Shown here: piece after piece, positions 26,282 to 35,484 of the stretch
Position numbering within the stretch: the stretch's first letter is position 1
How the letters are laid out: each line of letters opens with the position of its first letter
From: Spirodela intermedia
Taxonomy: Eukaryota; Streptophyta; Magnoliopsida; Alismatales; Araceae
DNA length: 64,000 nucleotides
Assembly: GCA_902729315.2 (NCBI GenBank)
Contig: LR746270.1
Location: 5,290,721-5,354,720 of the forward strand
Direction of reading: 5' to 3'
Translations under genes and position numbers: made by a program
Notes under the pieces: generated by a model
What the model saw: the letters and a program-made list of their open reading frames with translations, nothing else
Database searches by the model: none
Told to the model about the DNA's origin: nothing

Positions 26282-26767
26282 TCACATGCTGCAGCTTACC
26301 ACGAAGGGTCTGATGGCGCTTATGAATTGAGGGGTTCTTATCCCGAGCTTAAGGTCAACTTCTCCACCTCCCAGCCAGAAGAAATCGGGATCCAGCTTCA
26401 CAATGGCCTCATCCAAGATCACCTGCAGCGGGCGCAAGAAGAAGGGAAAGTCAACGAGTTGGGCCTTGAAGAATGAAGCTTGGAACAGAAAGGAGGCCCG
26501 GTCCGGCCCAACAGCCCGGAAGGGTGGGTGCTCTGAATTGCTCCATAAAAATGATCAGAATAATGATAATAATAAAAGCCAGGAGGTACGATAGGAAATG
26601 ATGAGGTGGACCAAAGTAGAAGTTTACTGGTATGTCAGAGACCATGCCGATGCAAGTCACCGCATTATGCACAAATCCTGTCAGCTTTTTCGATTCTTCC
26701 TCTGGTGCAAGCCTCACTACATATCAACCAAACGATGAATAACTCTTCAACAAAAGTAATAACTCTT

Positions 26768-26805
<38 letters not shown>

Positions 26806-28558
26806 TCGCCATATTCTGTCAAGTTTCATAAAGATTGATCAGACCATATTAATCGAAGAGCATCATGAAGATGCTAAAGAACACGTTTCACGTTGCATCA
26901 TTTTTTCATCTGTGGAAGATGAGTCCGGGTTAAAGGAACCAGCAGATAGATAACTTACTGTTGAATTTCTTCTTTGGTATCTTCCCCCCATTAAGGGTAT
27001 ACAGGTAATTCTTAATATTCTCAGCATTGAGCTTCGCTGTGTACTGCAGGAGGTCGCTAACAAGAGCATGAAGAACATGAAAAACATGGAGTAAAACCTC
27101 AACAAAACGGCGAAAAGTAAAGAGAAAGGCACCTGAATGACGACAACATAATATTTGGAGTTGTTGCGATCACTGCAATCAGTAATGTTGGCAGGGGCTT
27201 GCGTATTTACCTGAAAAGGAAAAATAATATAGATCAAGTAAAAGACGTCGAAGAACAGTCAATCTCCCATGAAAGTTTAGGTCATCTACTGAGGGACAGA
27301 ATCAGACCATGCCATCTACTAATGAACTTTGTGTAACTGCCTTGATCTATTGCACTCATTCAATCAATGGCATATACAATGAGGACAACCATTACTTTCA
27401 AGCACTTTTTCTGATATTCTTCACAGATTTCCCAAACAATCATACTCTCGACAGGGGAATAGTTCCTTGGAATCCATTTATAATCAACCCATAAGACAGA
27501 GTTTCTCCTGCACACCTATAATGAAATTCCAGACACCAGTGTCAACCCCTCATTTGCTACAACTCAATAAAAGTTGCCCTACTCCCTGAATTTGAGGGCC
27601 AAATCTCTCCCTGTAAATATATATGCATAGATACCTCTGTTCTGATGAGAATGTTATACTCCTAGGGTCATAGCAGTTCGGTTGGTGAGAGAAAAATTGA
27701 TGAATGTTTGACGCAGGACATGTGATGAGAGAAGTACATATTTATGCTTGTGGAGAAAAGAAATAGGGCTGAAGTGCATCTTCATGCACGAGGACGGGCA
27801 GGCACATTAAACGTCGTCAGTTCTAAATTTATCAGAGAGAAGGTCAAATATTGCGTCAAATAATAATAGATTCTTCACAGTTCAGATGCCAAGCGTAAAT
27901 CGATGAACTGATCTTCCATCTCCCATGAAAACCAGACCCTGAAACCCAGTGGAAATGCTCTCGCTCATGGCCTCATCGCCTATCGCATTCAGTATCCACA
28001 CTTACTCGTACTCAGATATAGAGTTCCTTAAATACATAGAATCGAAAACGGGGAATCCATTTCCTCGCGAATGGAGTGGACGATCCTCAAATTAGAGTTT
28101 CCAAAGTAAAGATTTCACCTCTGGACGGCGGAATCTCGGGATGCAATAGTAGTTGGCATTGGTATTTGTCAAAAAAACCAGTTCGGAACACTTGAGTATC
28201 TAAATGAAGAGCCATTTGAGGAAAATACCATGACTATGCTCTTGCACAAGTGTTCAGTCGAGTGAGCACCCAGGCATTCCATCCTGTATTCCAGGGTCCT
28301 GCAATAGTAATCCGCCGGGACCCGCCTAAACTCGAACTCCCTGACGCCAAGGGTTCTAAGAATGCCGGAGAGACGGGCCACCGTACTCTCCCCGGCGACG
28401 CCGCCGCCATCCACATCCCGATCGCGGGAACGAGGCGATGAAATCGAGACGGACGCGAGCTGCTCCGGCAAGAGACGGCGCTCCAGCTCCTCTATCCGTC
28501 GAAGAATTGAGAGCTGCGCACCTTCCAGCTCCGCCAAGGGGGGAGGAGCGGGAGCCAT
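26282..28558 (-). CDS. YbaK/ProX-like aminoacyl-tRNA deacylase-domain protein
   Basis: YbaK-fold proteins hydrolyse wrongly charged tRNAs such as Cys- or Ala-tRNA(Pro); the plant subgroup to which this belongs has not, to my knowledge, a settled substrate. Five exons on the minus strand (28558-28229, 27210-27133, 27043-26959, 26716-26628, 26422-26282) give 240 aa. Residues 1-35 form a likely coiled coil (LAELEGAQLSILRRIEELERRLL), followed by an acidic, low-complexity linker. The YbaK part begins near residue 60: CLGAHSTEHLCKSIVM carries the conserved active-site lysine just before the first splice site, then KYYVVVIQYTAKLNAENIKN, GFVHNAVTCIGMVSDIPV, and DPDFFWLGGGEVDLKLGI. The GG-x-S/T-P loop of bacterial YbaK is replaced here by CIGMVSDIPV, as I recall for plant homologues. 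The neighbouring LDH gene is divergent, about 1.2 kb away. Confidence 0.85.
26771..26800. repeat. (GA)15 microsatellite in an intron of the YbaK-domain gene
   Basis: Lies between exons 3 and 4 of the minus-strand gene, about 55 bp from the exon 4 acceptor. On the transcript strand it reads (TC)15, so it could act as an extended pyrimidine tract. Confidence 0.9.
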
Positions 28559-29756
28559 TCTCTCCCCCGTCCGAAGCTCCCCACGACCCGAAAAGGGAAG
28601 AGGGAGAAATCTGAAGCCAAAGCCCTGGCAGTATAATCCCCCTCAATTTTGCATTTAAACCCCTCGTTCTTTCCGAAATCTAAAAGCGATTCACGAATGC
28701 TTCGAATCTCTGTAGCCCTAAATCGTGCTCAAAATAATTAATTCTAAAATGTTAGACGCATATCTCTGTATCGTGCTCAAAATTATTCTAAAATTATTTT
28801 CAGAAAAACCAATCGACGACTATTTTGACTTTGAAAGTCTGGAATCTTCTAAATTTATCATTTTGACTTTGACCCCTGGATTTACTAATGAGGTGTTTGA
28901 CCCATCTACCAACCCAATTTGCCGGCTTATTTTTACAGCAGCCTGGTCCATAGCGAGGCACATCTTCACGACCGTACGCCTACTTGGATAACACACGGTA
29001 ACAAGAATTTCCCCGGAATTTCAACGTGAGCGCTGACTTCTGGGTTTCTTCCGGGTGAGCGCATTACTTATTTAATTAATAAATACCAATTCAGTCTTGC
29101 ACGGCTGATCGCGTGCTAGTCAACTCTAGGTTTCGTCGACTCCTACCGCGCGTCAAAGTTGTTGGGTCACGTAAATTATAATTAATTTATAAATGAGTGG
29201 AGAGCAATTTCCCTTATATTCTGTAGATTTCTTCCCTAATAAATAACATACGACTATTCATATCTATAAATATTCCTCTCTCTCTCTCTCCTTGCCGATG
29301 GTTTGGGGGCCTCCACTGTGGGGGCCCATTGTTTTGAAGCCCAGGACCGGAGGCGTACGGCGTCGTTAAGGAGGACGTTAACGGAGGGCGTCCACTTCGG
29401 CCGTTAAGACCGACGAGGCCGTCAATCTAGACGGTCCTCGCGAAGAACGGACTCATCCGCGGTGAATGGTCTAACGCGGGAACACCCGTCAAGTCTTGTT
29501 CCCTGCGTGTCGAGACGATGGCGAAACTTCCTCCCCCAACTCTAAAACACAACAGACCATGTGGCGGGAATGAGAGAAAGGGATATATATATTATATATA
29601 TGTAGAGAGAGAGAGAGAGAGGTAGATAGAGAGGGAGAAGAAAGAGAGGCAGGGCAGAAGGAGAGGGAGGGTAAAGGAAACGAAGTGGAGATCTGAGGGA
29701 GAGAGAGAGAGAGAGGGAGAGGGAGGAGAGGGAGGTGGAAATCTGAGGGAGAGAAG
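28559..29756. other. Divergent promoter region of the YbaK-domain and LDH genes
   Basis: The left part is AT-rich. The LDH-proximal part (29590-29756) is almost purely GA with an AT run near 29586-29600, probably the LDH leader. No additional gene is seen. Confidence 0.5.
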
Positions 29757-30917
29757 ATGAAGAGGGAGTCGTCGCTGACGGAGTTAGGGTTAGCGCTGGA
29801 CGTGAGCAGGTCGGTCGTGAAGCCGATCCACGACGCGGCCCCATCGCCGAAGGTGAAGCGGCGCACGAAGGTCTCGGTGATCGGGGTGGGGAACGTGGGG
29901 ATGGCCATCGCGCAGACGATCCTCACGCAGGATCTCGCTGACGAGCTCGCCCTTGTCGACTGCAACGCCGACAAGCTCCGCGGGGAGATGCTCGATCTGC
30001 AGCACGCCGCCGGATTCCTCCCCGGCACTCGCATCGTCGCCTCGACCGACTACGCCGTGACCGCCGGCTCCGACGTGTACGTGGTCACGGCGGGGGCAAG
30101 GCAGATCCCAGGGGAGTCGCGGCTGGACCTCGTCCACCGCAACGTGGAGCTCTTCCGCTCCATCGTGCCGCCGCTGGCCAGGATGTCCCCCGACGCTATC
30201 CTCCTGATCGTCTCCAACCCCGTCGATGTCCTCACCTACGTAGCCTGGAAGCTCTCCGGCTTCCCCTCCAACCGCGTCATCGGCTCCGGCACCAACCTCG
30301 ACAGCTCCCGCTTCCGATTCCTCCTCGCCGACCACCTCGACGTCAACGCCCAGGACGTCCAGGTACGCCCCAAGACCCAACCCTTCCCTCCATTCTTCTT
30401 TCCTCTCCTTCTCCTTTCTCCTCATTTGTTATGGTTTCTCTGTGACCAATGGCAGGCGTACATGGTGGGGGAGCACGGGGACACGTCGGTGGCGCTGTGG
30501 TCGAGCATCAGCGTTGGGGGGGTGCCGGTGCTGGCGTCGCTGATTGGGGACGGCAAGGGGCCGGAGGTGGTGGAGTACGAGAGGGGGATGCTGGAGAAGA
30601 TCCGCAAGGCGGTGGTGGACTGCGCCTACGAGGTGATCCGGCTCAAGGGCTACACCTCCTGGGCAATCGGCTACTCGGTCGCCAGCCTCGTGCGTACGCT
30701 GCTGCGCGACCAGCGGCGGATCCACCCGGTCTCCCTCCTCGCCAAGGGCTTCCACGGCATCGACGACGACCGGGAGGTCTTCCTCAGCCTCCCCGCGCAG
30801 CTCGGTAGGGGCGGCGTCCTCGGCGTCGTCAGCGTGCAAGTGACGGAGATGGAGGCCGCGCGGCTGCGACAGTCGGCGGAGACTCTCTGGGAGGTGCAGA
30901 GCCACCTAGGTCTCTGA
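29757..30917 (+). CDS. LDH: L-lactate dehydrogenase (cytosolic)
   Basis: LDH reduces pyruvate to lactate with NADH, mainly under low oxygen in plants. Two exons, 29757-30362 and 30456-30917, give 355 aa. The N-terminal extension of about 35 residues is typical of plant LDH. The Rossmann motif is VIGVGNVGMA (Gly43, Gly45, Gly48), with the NAD-binding acidic residue Asp68. Substrate residues are all present: Gln116 in ARQIPGESRL (LDH-type; malate dehydrogenases have Arg), Arg122, Asp182 and Arg185 in NLDSSRF, and catalytic His209 in VGEHGDTS. The C-terminus is WEVQSHLGL. The splice after DVNAQDVQ joins to AYMVGEHG and matches the conserved intron of plant LDH genes. Read without splicing, the 93-nt intron stays open and would add 31 residues just before the catalytic histidine. 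The start ATG follows a GA-rich leader. Confidence 0.96.
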   Translation: MKRESSLTELGLALDVSRSVVKPIHDAAPSPKVKRRTKVSVIGVGNVGMAIAQTILTQDLADELALVDCNADKLRGEMLDLQHAAGFLPGTRIVASTDYAVTAGSDVYVVTAGARQIPGESRLDLVHRNVELFRSIVPPLARMSPDAILLIVSNPVDVLTYVAWKLSGFPSNRVIGSGTNLDSSRFRFLLADHLDVNAQDVQVRPKTQPFPPFFFPLLLLSPHLLWFLCDQWQAYMVGEHGDTSVALWSSISVGGVPVLASLIGDGKGPEVVEYERGMLEKIRKAVVDCAYEVIRLKGYTSWAIGYSVASLVRTLLRDQRRIHPVSLLAKGFHGIDDDREVFLSLPAQLGRGGVLGVVSVQVTEMEAARLRQSAETLWEVQSHLGL

Positions 30918-31680
30918 GGCCGGCCCTGGTAGGCGCCGTCCTACATACCTACGAATCGAAGGCTGGCTCTCCAATTTACCTTTCGACCAGGTGCGATCTC
31001 CAAGCCGCATTTTTTTTTTCCTTCTCTTTCGGCAATTCATGTTTATGCCATGTAAAAGTCATGCACGTGTTAGATGTGATGATCTCAGACTTGAAGCTCC
31101 ATGATTCTAGTATGGTATGGAAGAAGAGTGGGGAAATAATTTGTTCAAACGTTTGATGCCATTGATGATTCGTTATTCATCAATGATTTTATGAACATTT
31201 TCCTCTCACTAAGTAACGAAGTATTATAGAAAATGCGTGTAAAAAGCATCGCTTTTGTAAATATGTGTATAATGATGTTCATTTATTTCGTGTATGAAAA
31301 ATGTGTGCATAAAATATAAAGGCGTCAATTTGTAAATGATGGGCACTAATTTTGTTTTAGCTCCTTATGAACCCATTAAATTATTAATAAGAACTCACAT
31401 ATTTAGTTAATCTTATAGATATATTATTTTTTATTACTCTACCATCTAATAAGATTTTACTAACATATAATTTAGTAACATGAAAGAAGACTAAATTAGC
31501 TATGTAATCACTCAAACAAACTGACACACACTCTCCCTAGTATGTTGGTCTCTTTCTCTCTTTCATTGTTTGGAGACTATTGCCTCACAAGCACCTTGCA
31601 AGGTACAACGTGTATTAGCCCTACCCACCCATTTCTTTACCAAAGAATAATTTTGGACTTGGAAGGGACATTTCTCCCCA
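30918..31680. other. LDH 3' flank, AT-rich
   Basis: This holds the LDH 3' UTR (T-run at 31011-31019, AT-rich stretch to about 31450). No gene is visible. Confidence 0.5.
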
Positions 31681-31689
31681 CTATTAGCC

Positions 31690-32355
31690 CCCCTGCTCTT
31701 TATGTCCATCTCTATTGGGTTGACCAATAGAGAAACAACGTCGATAAATATAATTATGTACATGTTTATTTTTTGGGAAGAGATATTTAATTAGATTGAT
31801 ACATAAGTAAAAAAATAATTCTATTTTTTTAAAAAAACAAGTTTAATTCAAAATCATGGGGGCTTATCAATTCAACTGATTTTGGGGGGAGCTAAATCTA
31901 AACAACCCTAAAAAAACAACAAAACAATCAATCTTTCGTCATGCCTCAAGATTAATTGATTAACCCCAACTATTTCCTTCACAATATCCAAAGTGTGATG
32001 TCATTAATGCAAGTGCTTCCTTGAGCCAATAAACCATTAGATTGGGTCATGGTAATTGGCTCCAAATTCTCAACTCTACCAAGAACTATGGCACATTATA
32101 ACTCATTGAATTGATTCATATTGGCCCAAAGTTTCTTTGGGACTCAATGTGCATCTAAATGGAGGGAAATTGAGAGGTTAGGCTAATGTAATGAGATGTG
32201 TGGACTTGCTCAAATCTGGATAGAATTGTAGATATTGTAACTCACTCAAGTATTATTCATCATTCAATAAATTAACTAGATCCAATAGTTCACCAAGATT
32301 CAATAAATTAATTGGATATCATAGTTGGATCTCTCTCTCTCTCTCATCAACCCCA
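31690..32355. repeat. First copy of a tandemly duplicated repeat of about 670 bp
   Basis: The copy runs from TTTATGTCCATCTCTATTG to about 32355. It is matched in order by 32360-32422 plus 33644-34140; shared landmarks are ATTTAATTAGATTGATAC, CATGCCTCAAGATTAA versus CATGCATCAAGATTAA, CTTCCTTGAG and CAATAGTTCACCAA. Divergence is high, with many indels. No coding capacity is seen. Confidence 0.7.
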
Positions 32356-32422
32356 TAGTCTTTATCTCCATCTCTATTGATTCAACTAATAAAAAAAATT
32401 CAATAAATATAATTATGCACAC

Positions 32423-33643
32423 TTTTAGAAAATAGAGATAATAGAGAAATGACTTCTATCATGGAGGAAAGTGGGATGACCTCTATCATGGAGGATAGAG
32501 GAAAGAATGACAAACAATTACTTCAACCTTTCTCCCACCTATTAAGTCTCTTAAATAAGCACAAACATTATAGTTATTTTTCCAAAATTCCCCTAAATTT
32601 TAACAATATAACTTCTAACCTTCTAACACTCTCCCTCAAGATAGACTTTAGAATAGTTCATCTTGATTATGTCATTGACAATCATGCCATTGATGATCCA
32701 TGGTAACTTCGTTACTGAAATTATCTTTAAAATGGTGTAAAAAACTCATCAATTAGACTGAAAGCTACCTCAAACAGGGTCATCATTGTACTAGATGTAG
32801 CTCCTCTAGACAAGAACAATCCTACTTCAAACAAAAGCAATGTTGTACTAGATATACCTCTCTTAGACAAGAGCAGTGGTACCTAAAATACAGGCAATAT
32901 TGTACTGGATACAACTCCCCTAGATAAGTGGCAATACCTCATACAAGGGTATTGTACTTGATATAATTTTTTCAGATAAGAGTAGTGTTACCTCGAATAG
33001 AGAGAACATTATACTGGATATAGCTCCCCCAATAAAAACAATGCTCCCTCAAACAAAGGTAGTGTTGTACTTGATACAACTCCCATAGACATGAGCAATG
33101 TTTGATTGGTGTTGATGATGGAAGCAGTGGCAACAACAATAGCCATAGTTGCAGTAGCTTTGGGAGTGGGAAAGCCAAATAGGTGATGCAGAATAGAGGC
33201 AATGATACCATATAAGGGACAAAACCCTAGGATTTGGGCTCTCTCTAGGACGACATTGAAGTGAGAGGGTGACATTAGACAAAGTGTGCTACCTAATTGG
33301 CAGTAGAACTAGATAAGAGGGTGACACAAGACCTAAGGAGGGTTATGCTGAACTAATGGCAGCATTGGACTGTTGGAGGAGATAGTAGTGGTAGTAGCAG
33401 CAATGACACCAAATAAGTGACACTTGATAGAAGTAGTGGCAGCATTAGTAAAACCCCAACTCAAATGCCATGTTAGAAAACACAAAAAAGAAGGGACAAC
33501 TTATGTCATGGATAATAGAGAGAAAAAAATAGACAACCACCTCAACTTTTCTCTCACTTTTTGTCTTAAATAACGATAAATCTTATAGATACATTCCCAA
33601 AATACCCTTATCCTTTAACAATATAACCTTTAACCTTTTGACA
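32423..33643 (-). mobile_element. Small non-autonomous LTR element (TRIM-like), copia-type termini
   Basis: Two terminal direct repeats are visible: 32423-32628 (TTTTAGAAAATAGAG ... CCTTCTAACA) and 33471-33643 (TGTTAGAAAACAC ... CCTTTTGACA). Both contain TCATGGA, TTTCTC.CAC, AACAATATAAC and similar landmarks. Read on the minus strand, the repeat at 33471 is followed by TGGCATTTGAG, close to the copia primer-binding site TGGTATCAGAG, and the other repeat is preceded by a polypurine stretch (minus-strand sequence of 32629-32646). The 842-bp interior has no coding domain; it holds a minisatellite. I could not define a clean target duplication. Confidence 0.65.
32755..33100. repeat. Imperfect minisatellite of about 55-60 bp units
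   Basis: Phrases of the form ACCTCAAACAAGGGCAATG, TTGTACTGGATATAGCTCC, CCTAGACAAGAGCA recur about six times with substitutions and small gaps inside the small LTR element. Confidence 0.7.
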
Positions 33644-34381
33644 CATTTATTTTTTAGGAAGATATATTTAATTAGATTGATACAAAAGAAAAAAGAGAAT
33701 ATAAAACTTTTTAAGAAATATAACTCAAAATCATAAGGACTTACCAATTCAACTAAATTTTGGGGACCTAAATGTAAATAACTAAAAAAAATCAGAGAAC
33801 AACCAATTAGCCATCATGCATCAAGATTAAATGATTAACCTCAACTATTGCTCTCACAACATCCTTATTGTGATGTTATTAATAAAAGGGCTTCCTTGAG
33901 CTAATAAAGTATTGGATTGGGCAGTGACAACTAGGCCCAAACTTTCAACTATACCTAAAATTTTGGCATGCCAAAACCCACATTGAACTAACTAATATTA
34001 GTCTAAGATTTCTTTAGGAGGCAGTGAGCTGGATAGTATTGTTAATGTCGTAACTCACTCAAATATTACTTGTCATTCAGTCAATCAACTAGATTCAATA
34101 GTTCACCAATATAGAGTAATAGACTTAGGCTTATTCCTCATTTAAAGAATTAGCCACATCTCTTAGATTTAGTATTTCACTCAGCTATATTAGATTGATA
34201 ATGACATTCCTTATTAAATTTGTTCACGATGTATATTTTTTTTCTATTTTAGAATAAAATTTATTTCTTTTGTAATATGATTTTCTTCCAAATATAAGAA
34301 ACTTAAGAATACATGACTCTTTAAAATTATCAAGATAATAATTTTTATATTCGAAATACTAAACATAAGTAGTACAAAAAA

Positions 34382-34386
34382 ATTAG
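34382..34386. repeat. Target-site duplication ATTAG (left)
   Basis: ATTAG directly precedes the TG terminus of the element at 34387 and is repeated exactly at 35480-35484 after its CA terminus. Confidence 0.85.
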
Positions 34387-35479
34387 TGTTTGATAGTGGT
34401 ATCAGACTCCCGGCCCACTGCAGTCTTATATATCCCTCGTCGTCCTCCTCTCCGGTGCGCCGCCCATCTCCGGCGCGCCGCTCTCTTCCTCGCCGGCCTC
34501 TTCCCTCCTCGGGCGGCTTCAGCGTCGCCGTTCTTCCCTATTCCGGAGTCATCGTCTTTGCCGTCGCTCTCCTTCTCCTTTCGGCGCCGCCCTCCTCGCC
34601 TCCGCTTCCGCCCCTCTCCAGGCCGCCGGCCGCTCCTCCAGGTCGCCATGCCGCCGCCGCCGCCTCCCTCTCCGGCGGTCCCTCCTTCGGCGGCGCCCTT
34701 CTGCTCTCGGCGGCGCCAGCCTCCCGACGCCCCGAGCGTCGCCTCCCGGCGTCCTCCCGGGCCAGGCTCTCCTCCTCGTCCACCTCCTCTGGCTCATCGC
34801 CCTCGCCTTCTCCGTCGTCCTCGGCCTCTTCTGACCTCTCCGACGCGCCGCCCTCCTCCGGCGGCCCCCTTCTCCTTTCGGCGGCGCTAGCCTCCCGACG
34901 CCCCGAGCGTCGCCTCCCGGCGCCCCGTGCGTCGACTCCCGACGCCCCGGGCGTCGACTCCCGGCGCCCCGCCCCACCTCCCGACCCCCCGAGCGTCGCC
35001 TCCAGACGCCCCGCGCGTCGCCTCCCGGCGCCCCCTGCCGCCTCCCGGCCCCCAGCGCAGCTCCCGACGCCTCGCGCGTCGTCTCCCGGCGCCGCGCGCC
35101 GCCTCCCGAGGCCTCGCACGTCGCCTCCCGACGCGTCAGCGCGTCGCCTCCCGGCGCCCCACGCAGCTTTGGGGACGTCCCGTCCCAACGTCATCTCGTC
35201 TCAACCGCCTCCTACGCCATCTCGTCATCTCGTCTCAACCGCCTCCTACGCCATCTCGTCGTCTCGTCGCAATATATGTCGCAAACGTTTTCACGAAGAG
35301 TTTGGCCACATGTCCTACGACGCTGTATGTACCAAGCTGGGTATCGGACTCTCGTCCCACTAGGGCTCATTATCTCTCTCTCTCTTCTCATCTCTTTTTC
35401 TTAATCTATTCTATATAATCTCATGTACTCTTCTTAGAGGAGGATTACAGATTCTAGGATTTCCTCTCCTGTGTCAACA
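34387..35479 (+). mobile_element. Internally deleted Ty1/copia derivative, 1,093 bp, with perfect 5-bp TSDs
   Basis: The unit starts TGTTTGATAGTGGTATCAGA and ends CTCCTGTGTCAACA, the termini of the LTR family at 37995 and 46281, and is flanked by ATTAG on both sides. After the first ~33 bp of LTR it jumps into element leader sequence: 34425-34640 aligns with the minus-strand leader at about 46050-46260. A GC-rich minisatellite follows, then a scrap of RNase H C-terminus (frame reading ANVFTKSLATCP, near 35286-35322), then most of an LTR from about 35338. Gag, protease, integrase and reverse transcriptase are missing. Its CpG sites are far better preserved than those of the minus-strand copy. 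The 325-aa open frame (34386-35363) is a by-product of high GC, not a recognised protein. Confidence 0.8.
34888..35165. repeat. GC-rich minisatellite with hairpin-forming units
   Basis: Units of roughly 20-23 bp such as CGCCTCCCGACGCCCCGAGC are repeated, many holding the self-complementary pair CGACGC...GCGTCG. An isolated earlier unit lies near 34725-34765. All six frames therefore show Arg/Pro/Ser-rich open translations. Confidence 0.85.
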
Positions 35480-35484
35480 ATTAG
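35480..35484. repeat. Target-site duplication ATTAG (right)
   Basis: Exact copy of 34382-34386, directly after the CA end of the element. Confidence 0.85.

Larger units (their letters stand above)
32356..34140. repeat. Second copy of the duplicated repeat, split by an LTR element
   Basis: The left piece is 32356-32422 and the right piece about 33644-34140. Between them sits the element at 32423-33643. Joining the pieces restores the order seen in the first copy. Confidence 0.65.

Noticed and set aside
30363-30455. Treating the LDH frame as one 386-codon exon
   Set aside because: The segment is flanked by good GT/AG sites, and removing it restores the conserved DVQ-AYMVGEHG junction.
29790-30905. 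Antisense frames of 211 and 158 codons
   Set aside because: Opposite the well-supported LDH coding sequence; codon-bias shadows.
32755-33100. Repeated units considered as a CRISPR-like array
   Set aside because: Units are contiguous, imperfect and lack constant repeat/variable spacer structure; this is a plant minisatellite in an LTR element.
34386-35363. 325-codon Pro/Arg/Ser-rich frame
   Set aside because: It runs across retroelement leader and minisatellite, all frames there are open, and no domain is seen.
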